A DNA stretch of 8,996 bases from Actinomycetota bacterium. GTDB lineage: Bacteria; Actinomycetota; Acidimicrobiia; Spongiisociales; UBA5794. Below the pieces are notes generated by a model. That model saw nothing but the letters and a program-made list of their open reading frames with translations. It had not been told where the DNA came from and made no database searches. Positions within the stretch are counted from its first letter, which is position 1; every line of letters begins with the position of its first letter. The position numbers were made by a program, and so were the translations under genes. Of the stretch, positions 1 to 5,653 are shown piece by piece. The stretch is from NCBI GenBank assembly GCA_003648875.1, contig QMQC01000048.1, positions 1 to 8,996 of the forward strand, read 5' to 3'.

Positions 1-1560
1 CTCGACGCGATGTATGACGGTGGCTGGCACCTGCTTGGCCTTGATGAGGATCTGGGAGGTTTCGGTGCACCTGACTCTCTCAGGTGGGCAGTCAGTGAGA
101 TGTTCATAGGAGCGGACCCCGCCACATTCCTTTTCGCCTCAGGCAGTTTGATGGCGCGGGTGATTGTGGCCGAGGGTACCCCCGAGCAGATGGAGAAATG
201 GGCCATCCCGATGATCGAACGCCGTTGGGGAGGGACCATGGTCCTCACCGAGGCTGATGCCGGGTCAGATGTGGGCGCTGGTACGTCAAAGGCTGTTCAT
301 CTCGAAGGAGACGCCTATCACCTCGAAGGCGTCAAGAGGTTCATCACATCTGGCGAGAACGACTACTACGAGAACATCATTCACCTGGTCCTTGCAAGGC
401 GCGAGGGAGGCGAGGACGGCACGAAAGGTCTGTCGATGTTCATCGTGCCCAAGTTCCATGTGAACGAGGATGGGACACTTGGTGATCGAAATGGTATCCA
501 TGCCTCGAATATCGAGCACAAGATGGGCATCAAGGGCTCGACGACGTGCGAGCTCACGATGGGCATGGACGAGCCTTGTGTTGGGTACCTGGTAGGCAAC
601 TCCCATCAAGGTATCCGCCAGATGTTCAAGGTCATCGAGGATGCTCGCATGATGATCGGGGTCAAGTCGGCTGGGACACTCTCCACCGGTTATCTCAACG
701 CACTCGACTACGCCAAGGAGCGCGTTCAGTCTGCAGATCTTGCCAAGGCGATGGACAAGTCTGCGCCGCGGGTCCAGATCATCAGACACCCTGATGTTCG
801 ACGAATGCTGATGCTGCAGAAGTCGTACGCGGAGGGTCTTCGTGCACTTTGGATGTACACGGCCGCAACGCTGGACTACAAGGTCCTGCATTCAGACGAT
901 GACCATTGGGACAAGGTCAACGACCTGTTGCTCCCGATGGTGAAGGGCTACTCGTCCGAGAAGGCATACGAGCTCCTTGCCCAGTCGCTCCAGGTCTTCG
1001 GTGGTTCAGGATTCACCCAGGATTACCCGATCGAGCAATACATCCGTGATGCCAAGATCGACACGTTGTACGAAGGCACCACAGCAATTCAGGCACTCGA
1101 CCTGTTCTTCCGCAAGATCGCAAGGGATCAGGGCCAGACACTCATGCGGTTCACTGAACGCATGATGGAGTACGTCAAGGGTGGCTCAGACGACTTCGCC
1201 ACGGAGCGTCACGCACTCGGTCAGGCGCTTGAGCAGCTCCAGAACCACATCGGTGTCCTTGTTGGGCATGCGATGCAATCGATGCAGAAGCCGACCGAGA
1301 TCTACAAGACGGGTCTTCACACGAATGCCCTCCTCGAGAGTCTCTCTGAGATAACTATCGCCTGGCTGCTGCTTGAGCACGGCGAGGTTGCGCACACCGC
1401 ACTCACAGATGCAACGGGTGACGATGTCGGCTTCTACGAGGGCAAGGTCGCTTCGGCGAAGTTCTTTGTCAACGACGCTCTCCCGAAGGTCGCCGTTCGT
1501 ACCGCCGCAGCCCAGGCAGAGGACGGTTGGCTCATGGAGATGCCAGACGACGCGTTCTGA
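1..1560 (+). CDS. Acyl-CoA dehydrogenase, FadE5-like (5' end outside window)
   Basis: FAD-dependent alpha,beta-dehydrogenation of an acyl-CoA, the first step of beta-oxidation, passing electrons to ETF. The frame is open from base 1 and the first in-frame ATG (base 10) lies inside conserved sequence, so the true start is upstream. About 519 residues are visible against roughly 600 usual for this subfamily, so some 80 N-terminal residues are missing. Counting from the ATG at 10, I see TEADAGSDVG (80-89), the flavin/substrate-side motif; KRFITSGEND (109-118); KMGIKGSTTCEL (171-182); GGSGFTQDYPIEQ (331-343); and YEGTTAIQA (354-362), whose Glu355 aligns with the catalytic base of MCAD-type enzymes. 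About 150 further residues follow, as expected for the extra C-terminal domain of the FadE5/DmdC group. The stretch around PRVQIIRHPDVRR resembles mycobacterial FadE5 from memory. DmdC (methylmercaptopropionyl-CoA dehydrogenase) is the main alternative, and substrate chain length cannot be read here. No clear terminator follows the stop. Confidence 0.93.
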   Translation, partial: LDAMYDGGWHLLGLDEDLGGFGAPDSLRWAVSEMFIGADPATFLFASGSLMARVIVAEGTPEQMEKWAIPMIERRWGGTMVLTEADAGSDVGAGTSKAVHLEGDAYHLEGVKRFITSGENDYYENIIHLVLARREGGEDGTKGLSMFIVPKFHVNEDGTLGDRNGIHASNIEHKMGIKGSTTCELTMGMDEPCVGYLVGNSHQGIRQMFKVIEDARMMIGVKSAGTLSTGYLNALDYAKERVQSADLAKAMDKSAPRVQIIRHPDVRRMLMLQKSYAEGLRALWMYTAATLDYKVLHSDDDHWDKVNDLLLPMVKGYSSEKAYELLAQSLQVFGGSGFTQDYPIEQYIRDAKIDTLYEGTTAIQALDLFFRKIARDQGQTLMRFTERMMEYVKGGSDDFATERHALGQALEQLQNHIGVLVGHAMQSMQKPTEIYKTGLHTNALLESLSEITIAWLLLEHGEVAHTALTDATGDDVGFYEGKVASAKFFVNDALPKVAVRTAAAQAEDGWLMEMPDDAF

Positions 1561-1609
1561 CACGCATCGGGTCTCGGACGTTACGTCGGCACGCGGTTTC
1601 GGCGAAGGC

Positions 1610-1615
1610 TACGAT
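1610..1615 (+). promoter_or_regulatory. Putative -10 box of a leaderless promoter for the nitroreductase gene
   Basis: TACGAT fits the TANNNT -10 consensus and ends 6 nt before the ATG at 1622, so transcription would begin at or next to the start codon. No good -35 match lies 16-18 bp upstream, and no Shine-Dalgarno lies before the ATG. The same geometry recurs before the genes at 2238 and 5300, which strengthens the reading. Confidence 0.45.
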
Positions 1616-1621
1616 TCGCGG

Positions 1622-2122
1622 ATGAACGATCGATACAAATCAATCCTTGCCCTTCGCGCCATTCGGACATTCGATGATCGAGCGATAGACGACGCTGACC
1701 TCGACGCGGTCCTCGACGCTGCCAGGTGGACGGGGTCTTCGAAGAACACGCAGAACTGGGCGTTCATCGTCGTGGATGATCCCCGACAGAAGGATCGGCT
1801 CTGTGGTGCAGGCGATTTCATGGATCCGGTGCGCAACGCACCTGCCGTCATCTGTCTCGTGCAAGAACCGGATGGCTACGAATTCGACACAGGACGCTTG
1901 GCGCAGAACATAATGCTCGCCGCTGACGCTCTCGGTCTGTCAAGCTGCCCTGTGACATTGCATCGCGAAGAGATCGCCGCTGAGGTGCTCGGGCTTCCCG
2001 ACGGCACGAGGTGTCGGTATGGGATCGCGATCGGATATCCGACAACGACATCGGGCGCGGCAAAGATGGGCGGTCGAAGACCGCTCGTCGAGCTCGTACA
2101 CAGAAACCGTTATGGCCGATAG
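1622..2122 (+). CDS. Nitroreductase-family FMN flavoprotein
   Basis: A 166-residue NAD(P)H:FMN oxidoreductase-fold protein whose physiological substrate cannot be told. Typical members reduce nitroaromatics, quinones or flavins, or act in catabolic side reactions. Family marks are RAIRTFDD at 12-19 (the N-terminal R-x-x-R-x-F FMN-phosphate motif), SSKNTQNW at 39-46 (counterpart of the usual PSxxNxQPW), NIMLAADALGLSSC at 96-109 and the C-terminal GRRPLVELVHRNRYG at 151-165. It is shorter than the usual 190-220 residues, with a reduced middle section, but both ends are recognisable, so it looks intact. The frame stays open upstream to an ATG at 1373, but that would overlap the dehydrogenase gene by almost 190 nt. 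I chose the ATG at 1622 because the family homology begins there and a TANNNT box sits just before it. It stands 61 nt behind the dehydrogenase gene and probably has its own promoter. Confidence 0.88.
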   Translation: MNDRYKSILALRAIRTFDDRAIDDADLDAVLDAARWTGSSKNTQNWAFIVVDDPRQKDRLCGAGDFMDPVRNAPAVICLVQEPDGYEFDTGRLAQNIMLAADALGLSSCPVTLHREEIAAEVLGLPDGTRCRYGIAIGYPTTTSGAAKMGGRRPLVELVHRNRYGR

Positions 2123-2126
2123 CGAG

Positions 2127-2182
2127 GAAGTAGTACGTAGTAGGTAGTACGTCATACGTACTACGTCATACGTTGCACGTCA
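2127..2182 (+). repeat. Tandem heptanucleotide array, consensus TACGTNN
   Basis: Eight consecutive 7-bp units begin 4 nt after the nitroreductase stop. They are GAAGTAG (degenerate, 2127), TACGTAG (2134), TAGGTAG (2141), TACGTCA (2148), TACGTAC (2155), TACGTCA (2162), TACGTTG (2169) and CACGTCA (2176). The ACGT core recurs exactly every 7 bp at 2149, 2156, 2163, 2170 and 2177. Units also pair into a 14-bp period (for example 2144 and 2158). Because ACGT is self-complementary, the array contains hairpins, the best being 2144-2152 with 2156-2164 (9 bp, CAT loop). No T-run follows, so it does not look like a classical terminator. Function is unknown: it may be a slippage-generated simple repeat, a protein-binding array or a genome-wide intergenic repeat. 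Confidence 0.85.
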
Positions 2183-2225
2183 CCTCTCGGATTCTCACCG
2201 ACCCCGCGCTTTTCCGAAGTGCCGT

Positions 2226-2231
2226 TATCGT
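2226..2231 (+). promoter_or_regulatory. Putative -10 box of a leaderless promoter for the racemase-macro operon
   Basis: TATCGT (TANNNT) ends 6 nt before the ATG at 2238, the same spacing as before the nitroreductase gene. There is no Shine-Dalgarno before this ATG. No convincing -35 is found at the right distance; TTGCAC at 2173-2178 is far too distant. It would drive the three overlapping genes from 2238 to 5256. Confidence 0.45.
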
Positions 2232-2237
2232 TTCGAC

Positions 2238-3539
2238 ATGACGCAGATAGCAATATTCGACTCTGGAATCGGAGGTACCACGGTGCTCGGTCGTGTACGC
2301 GATCGCGCGCCATGGGCCGACCTCGTCTACGTTGCAGACCATGCGTTCGGACCGTACGGAGAGCGAACCCTCGATGAGGTCAGGACCAGAACGGAGCTGC
2401 TCGCTCGGTACCTCGTGTCTGCAGGGGTGAGTGAGATCGTGATCGCCTGCAATTCGGCATCTGCAGCGGCACTGCATCATCTGAGGGATGTGCTTCCTGA
2501 TGTTGCATTCGTCGGGATGGAACCGGCAGTGAAGCCTGCAACGGAACTGACGCGCAACGGCATTGTTGCCATACTTGCCACCGGGGCCACGTTCCAGGGT
2601 GAGTTGTTTCGGAGTCTTGTCGGCCAGCACGCATCCGATGTCACTGTCATCGAGCAGGCCTGTCCCGGCTTGGCCGCCGCCGTTGAGAGTGGTGCCCAGG
2701 TTGGGCCCCTTCTCGATCGATTCTTGCCTCCGGTTGTGCGGGCCGGTGCAGACGTGGTCGTGCTGGGCTGCACGCACTACCCGCTCATACGCTCTGAAAT
2801 CGAGGAGCGCCTTGGGGAGGGGACGGTTGTCGTTGACCCTTCTGATGCTGTGGCCAAGCAGGTCGTCGCCGTTGCTCACGATCACGAGATCGATCTCAAG
2901 GGAGTGGCATCAACGGTCTACTGGACCACAGGACTCGAAACGGAACATGACGACGGTTTGCGCTGGACCACTATTGATATCCCGGAATCGGCAGCCGGCG
3001 CGGTGAGGACCGGCGAGACCACGATGAGCGCCGTCCTTGGCGATATCACGACGATGCTGGTCGACGCTGTCGTGAATGCAGCGAACAAGCAACTGATACA
3101 CGGCGGCGGCATAGCACTCGCGATTGCCCTCGCAGGGGGAGAATCCATCAACGATGAATCCCGTGTCTGGATCGATGAGTACGGGTCGCTCGAACCTGGT
3201 ACCGCGGCTCTCACTTCCGCCGGGCGGATGCCAGCGTCCTATGTGATCCATGTTGCCGGACCGATCTACGCGGAGGGCAAGGAGAATGAGGAGCTGCTCG
3301 CAGCGGCCGTGTTCGGAGCGCTCGACACTGCATCAGAGATCGACGCGGAATCGGTGGCGATGCCGGCGATCTCGGCTGGCATATACGGTTATCCGGCCGA
3401 TGAGGCGACGGTTGTCATCGCAGAATCAGTGGCAGAGTTCATCGACAACACCGGGACAGCGTTGCGGTCCGTGCGGCTTGTCGGGTACGACGACGCCATG
3501 ACCAAACGGTTCGCCGCTGCGATATCCTCAGTTACATGA
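2238..3539 (+). CDS. murI: Glutamate racemase fused to a C-terminal macro domain
   Basis: A single 433-residue frame with two domains. Residues 1 to about 250 are a glutamate racemase, which supplies D-glutamate for peptidoglycan in the cytoplasm. Marks are FDSGIGG (7-13), VADHAFGPYGE (32-42), ACNSASA (70-76) with catalytic Cys71, ACPGLAAAVESG (141-152) and LGCTHYPLI (176-184) with the second catalytic Cys178. Family consensus in two sites is D-T-x-x-x-P-Y-G and CNT, so His35 and Ser73 are deviations. Residues from about 263 to 433 are a macro domain: LGDITTMLVDAVVNAAN (267-283), HGGGIALAIALAGG (288-301), and PAISAGIYGYP (376-386), the phosphate-binding loop. Macro domains bind ADP-ribose or related ligands, and some hydrolyse ADP-ribose esters. 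Racemases usually have about 260-280 residues and no such extension. The linker is only about a dozen residues and an in-frame ATG sits at 3024, so separate translation of the macro half is conceivable. The stop overlaps the proC start (ATGA, 3536-3539). Confidence 0.9.
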   Translation: MTQIAIFDSGIGGTTVLGRVRDRAPWADLVYVADHAFGPYGERTLDEVRTRTELLARYLVSAGVSEIVIACNSASAAALHHLRDVLPDVAFVGMEPAVKPATELTRNGIVAILATGATFQGELFRSLVGQHASDVTVIEQACPGLAAAVESGAQVGPLLDRFLPPVVRAGADVVVLGCTHYPLIRSEIEERLGEGTVVVDPSDAVAKQVVAVAHDHEIDLKGVASTVYWTTGLETEHDDGLRWTTIDIPESAAGAVRTGETTMSAVLGDITTMLVDAVVNAANKQLIHGGGIALAIALAGGESINDESRVWIDEYGSLEPGTAALTSAGRMPASYVIHVAGPIYAEGKENEELLAAAVFGALDTASEIDAESVAMPAISAGIYGYPADEATVVIAESVAEFIDNTGTALRSVRLVGYDDAMTKRFAAAISSVT

Positions 3540-4354
3540 CACGACCCTCCGTCGGCATTCTCGGTGCAGGGTCCATGGGCGAGATCTTCGCCCATGGACT
3601 TCTTCGTGCTGGATGGGAACCGGAGGAATTGACACTCGCCGTCCGAAGACCAGACCGTGTCCGCGATCTCGAGCACACGACGGGTGCAAAGGCGACGCTG
3701 TCTCTTGCCGAAGCTGCCGAGGACAAGGATGTCCTCATCGTGTCGGTGAAGCCGAAGGACGTACCGACCGTCCTTGGCGAGATCTCCGATCTCGTAACGC
3801 CGACTCAGGTCGTGGTTTCGGTTGCCGCTGGTGTTCCGGTGTCCGTGTTCGAGGATGCTCTCCCTGGTATCCCTGTTGTCCGCGCCATGCCGAATACGCC
3901 ATCGGCGGTTGATCTCGGAATGACCGCCTATTCGATCGGTGTCGCTGTCGACGGCGTCCACGCCGAAAGAGCTGAGGTCGTCCTTGCCGCCGTGGGAGAC
4001 ACGTTGAGGGTGTCAGAAGATCTTCTCGACGCCGTGACCGCAGTATCGGGAACCGGACCAGCCTATGTGTTCCTCCTGGCTGAAGCGCTCATTGAAGCCG
4101 CGATCAGGGAAGGGCTTCCCCACCACGCCGCAGAGAGGATCGTGCATCAGACCGTGCGCGGTGCGGGTGAACTACTTGCACTCTCGGACAAGTCGGCGTT
4201 CCGGCTCCGGGGTGAGGTGACCTCACCGGGAGGAACGACGGCCGCAGCGATGCACGTCCTGGAAGACGGCGGTTTCAGGGCTCTCATGGAGAACGCGGTT
4301 CGTGCCGCCGCAGAGCGATCAAAGGAACTGGGCGAGAAGGTCTCAGACAGATGA
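3536..4354 (+). CDS. proC: Pyrroline-5-carboxylate reductase (ProC)
   Basis: Reduces L-1-pyrroline-5-carboxylate to L-proline with NAD(P)H, the last step of proline synthesis, in the cytoplasm. The 272-residue length is normal. The N-terminal Rossmann fold shows GILGAGSMG (7-15, G-x-G-x-x-G), followed by SVKPKDV (70-76) and RAMPNTP (116-122). The C-terminal helical dimerisation/active-site part shows SGTGPAYVF (171-179) and the ProC signature EVTSPGGTT (227-235). All expected motifs are present. The start is set by the 4-bp ATGA overlap with the preceding racemase-macro gene; no Shine-Dalgarno precedes it, so translation is probably coupled. Its own stop overlaps the proline dehydrogenase start in the same way, placing an anabolic and a catabolic proline enzyme in one unit. 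Confidence 0.97.
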   Translation: MTRPSVGILGAGSMGEIFAHGLLRAGWEPEELTLAVRRPDRVRDLEHTTGAKATLSLAEAAEDKDVLIVSVKPKDVPTVLGEISDLVTPTQVVVSVAAGVPVSVFEDALPGIPVVRAMPNTPSAVDLGMTAYSIGVAVDGVHAERAEVVLAAVGDTLRVSEDLLDAVTAVSGTGPAYVFLLAEALIEAAIREGLPHHAAERIVHQTVRGAGELLALSDKSAFRLRGEVTSPGGTTAAAMHVLEDGGFRALMENAVRAAAERSKELGEKVSDR

Positions 4355-5256
4355 TCCGCTCTGCAGTGCTGGCAGTCACTGAGCGATCGATCACCAGGAA
4401 GATGATCACTGACACCTCGGCTGGCAGGGCCGTGGCTCGGCGATTCGTCGCAGGCGACACCTTGGAATCTGCAATCGATGTTGCAAGGGAACTCACCGGG
4501 AGGGGAATGCATGTGTCCCTCGACCATCTCGGGGAGCACGTGTCTGAGATCGAAGAGGCAACAACGGCACGTGATTCCTACCTTGCCTGCCTCGACGAGA
4601 TCTCTGCGCACAACCTTGACGCGAACATATCGATCAAGCTCACTCAACTCGGCATGGGACTCGACAATGTTGCTGCGGCCCGCCACCTCGACGAGATCGC
4701 TCTGGCAGCCCGTGTGGCCGGAACGACCGTAACGGTAGACATGGAGGAGTCCGACCACACCGAGACAACCGTGGATCTGTACGCCGCTGCTCAAGAGAAG
4801 CACGGCAATCTGGGGATCGCCGTCCAGTCCTACCTCAGGCGTACTGCTGATGACCTTGATCGGGTCATTCCACTCGGTGGCCACATCAGACTCTGCAAGG
4901 GCGCCTATGCCGAGCCAGCAGACGTTGCATTCCAGTCCGGAGGTGAGGTTGATGGGTCGTTTGACCGACTGGGAATCCTGCTGATGGAGTCCTCGGGAGT
5001 GGATGTCGCGATTGCGAGCCACGATGATGCTCGACTCGAGAAGGTTCTGGCCGCTGCGGAGCATCGAGATGAGCCGTGGGAGTTCCAGATGCTCCATGGC
5101 GTCCGGCGAGATCGCCAGGCCGAGCTTGTGGCCATGGGGCACCAGATGCGCGTATACGTTCCATACGGGGAGGCCTGGTACCCCTACCTGACGCGTCGGA
5201 TGGCCGAGCGTCCGGCGAACCTGCTCTTCTTCATGCGAGCTGTTGTTGGTCGGTGA
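4351..5256 (+). CDS. Proline dehydrogenase, monofunctional
   Basis: FAD enzyme that oxidises L-proline to pyrroline-5-carboxylate and passes electrons to the membrane quinone pool. At 301 residues it has the length of stand-alone actinobacterial/Bacillus-type proline dehydrogenases, not of the bifunctional PutA. TIM-barrel motifs occur in order: SIKLTQLG (94-101), VDMEES (129-134), HIRLCKGAYAEP (178-189), IASHD (221-225), FQMLHGVR (245-252) and the C-terminal YLTRRMAERPANLLF (279-293). The RR pair (282-283) corresponds to the arginines that hold the proline carboxylate in PutA. The start ATG overlaps the proC stop (ATGA, 4351-4354), with a weak GAGAAGG at 4334-4340. No P5C dehydrogenase, the usual next step to glutamate, lies in the window. 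The gene ends the three-gene unit; 43 nt later a separate cassette begins. Confidence 0.95.
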   Translation: MIRSAVLAVTERSITRKMITDTSAGRAVARRFVAGDTLESAIDVARELTGRGMHVSLDHLGEHVSEIEEATTARDSYLACLDEISAHNLDANISIKLTQLGMGLDNVAAARHLDEIALAARVAGTTVTVDMEESDHTETTVDLYAAAQEKHGNLGIAVQSYLRRTADDLDRVIPLGGHIRLCKGAYAEPADVAFQSGGEVDGSFDRLGILLMESSGVDVAIASHDDARLEKVLAAAEHRDEPWEFQMLHGVRRDRQAELVAMGHQMRVYVPYGEAWYPYLTRRMAERPANLLFFMRAVVGR

Positions 5257-5263
5257 ACACTAG

Positions 5264-5292
5264 TTGCATATATGAGCATATATTCATATAAT
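5264..5292 (+). promoter_or_regulatory. Promoter of the arsR-CDF operon, apparently leaderless
   Basis: A perfect TATAAT (-10) at 5287-5292 follows a partial -35, TTGCAT at 5264-5269, with an optimal 17-bp spacer. The -10 ends only 7 nt before the ATG at 5300 and no Shine-Dalgarno fits between, so the mRNA should start at or beside the start codon. The operator palindrome at 5269-5290 occupies the spacer and most of the -10, so bound repressor would block RNA polymerase. Confidence 0.7.
5269..5290. promoter_or_regulatory. ArsR/SmtB-type operator palindrome
   Basis: A 22-bp imperfect inverted repeat with outer arms TATATGA (5269-5275) and TCATATA (5284-5290); 9 of 11 base pairs match, the only mismatches being 5276/5283 and 5277/5282. 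The AT-rich TATATGA...TCATATA form agrees with the 12-2-12 operators known for SmtB, CzrA and related metal sensors. It stands out from the surrounding GC-rich DNA. It lies directly upstream of an ArsR-family gene, so autoregulation of that gene and the coupled exporter is the natural inference. Confidence 0.75.
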
Positions 5293-5299
5293 GTGACGT

Positions 5300-5653
5300 A
5301 TGGAAACGGATCGACATCGACATCTTCCGCCGGTCACAGGAGATCACCTCCTTGACGACGCCTCGGCATACGACCTCGCTGCGCGATTCAAGCTGTTGTC
5401 TGACCCGCATCGCTTGCGAATCGTCTACGCGCTCGTCGATGGTGGAGAAATGTGTGTCGGAGCGATCTCTGAGTTGGTTGGTTCGTCCGAATCGGCCACG
5501 AGTCATCAGCTCCGCAACCTGAGGCTCGCAGGGTTCGCGCGATCCAGACGACACGGACGCGAGATCTTCTACTCCATCGCTGACGAACATATTCGTGTTC
5601 TTCTCGATGTGGCCATCGAACACCATTTGCACGAGCGCAGGGACCACGCATGA
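5300..5653 (+). CDS. ArsR/SmtB-family metal-sensing repressor, CzrA-like
   Basis: A 117-residue winged-helix repressor expected to bind the operator just upstream when metal-free and to release it on metal binding. The HTH region runs from FKLLSDPHRLRIVYAL (30-45) through ISELVGSSESATSHQLRNLR (56-75, recognition helix). The wing is RRHGREIFYSI (83-93). The C-terminal helix carries Asp95, His97, His108 and His111, that is D-x-H-(10)-H-x-x-H. This is the alpha-5 zinc/cobalt site of CzrA; SmtB has Glu in the last position. The alpha-3 Cys cluster of ArsR/CadC is absent (only Cys52 is nearby), which argues against arsenic or cadmium/lead sensing through that site. The N-terminus is also His-rich (H6, H8, H16). 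Its stop overlaps the CDF exporter start (ATGA), giving a co-translated sensor-exporter pair. Zn(II) or Co(II) is the best prediction; the true inducer is not proven. Confidence 0.93.
   Translation: METDRHRHLPPVTGDHLLDDASAYDLAARFKLLSDPHRLRIVYALVDGGEMCVGAISELVGSSESATSHQLRNLRLAGFARSRRHGREIFYSIADEHIRVLLDVAIEHHLHERRDHA

Noticed and set aside
1373..1621. Upstream extension of the nitroreductase frame to an ATG at 1373
   Set aside because: It would overlap the dehydrogenase gene out of frame, and the extra 83 residues are Arg/Ser/Thr-rich and not part of the family.
2144..2164. Perfect 9-bp hairpin with a CAT loop as a terminator for the nitroreductase gene
   Set aside because: It follows from the self-complementary ACGT units of the heptamer array, and no T-run follows it.
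2173..2178. TTGCAC as a -35 for the racemase operon
   Set aside because: It is 47 bp from the TATCGT box, far beyond the 16-18 bp spacing, and lies inside the repeat array.
2127..2182. CRISPR array
   Set aside because: Repeat units of 7 bp with no spacers and no cas genes; a simple tandem repeat.
2166..2885. - strand open frame of 239 codons opposite the racemase
   Set aside because: Antisense to well-conserved MurI motifs and itself without any recognisable motif.
4147..5142. Long - strand open frame of 331 codons opposite proC and proline dehydrogenase
   Set aside because: It is antisense to two genes with complete family motifs, has no recognisable domain and reads as low-hydrophobicity mixed sequence; a by-product of codon bias.
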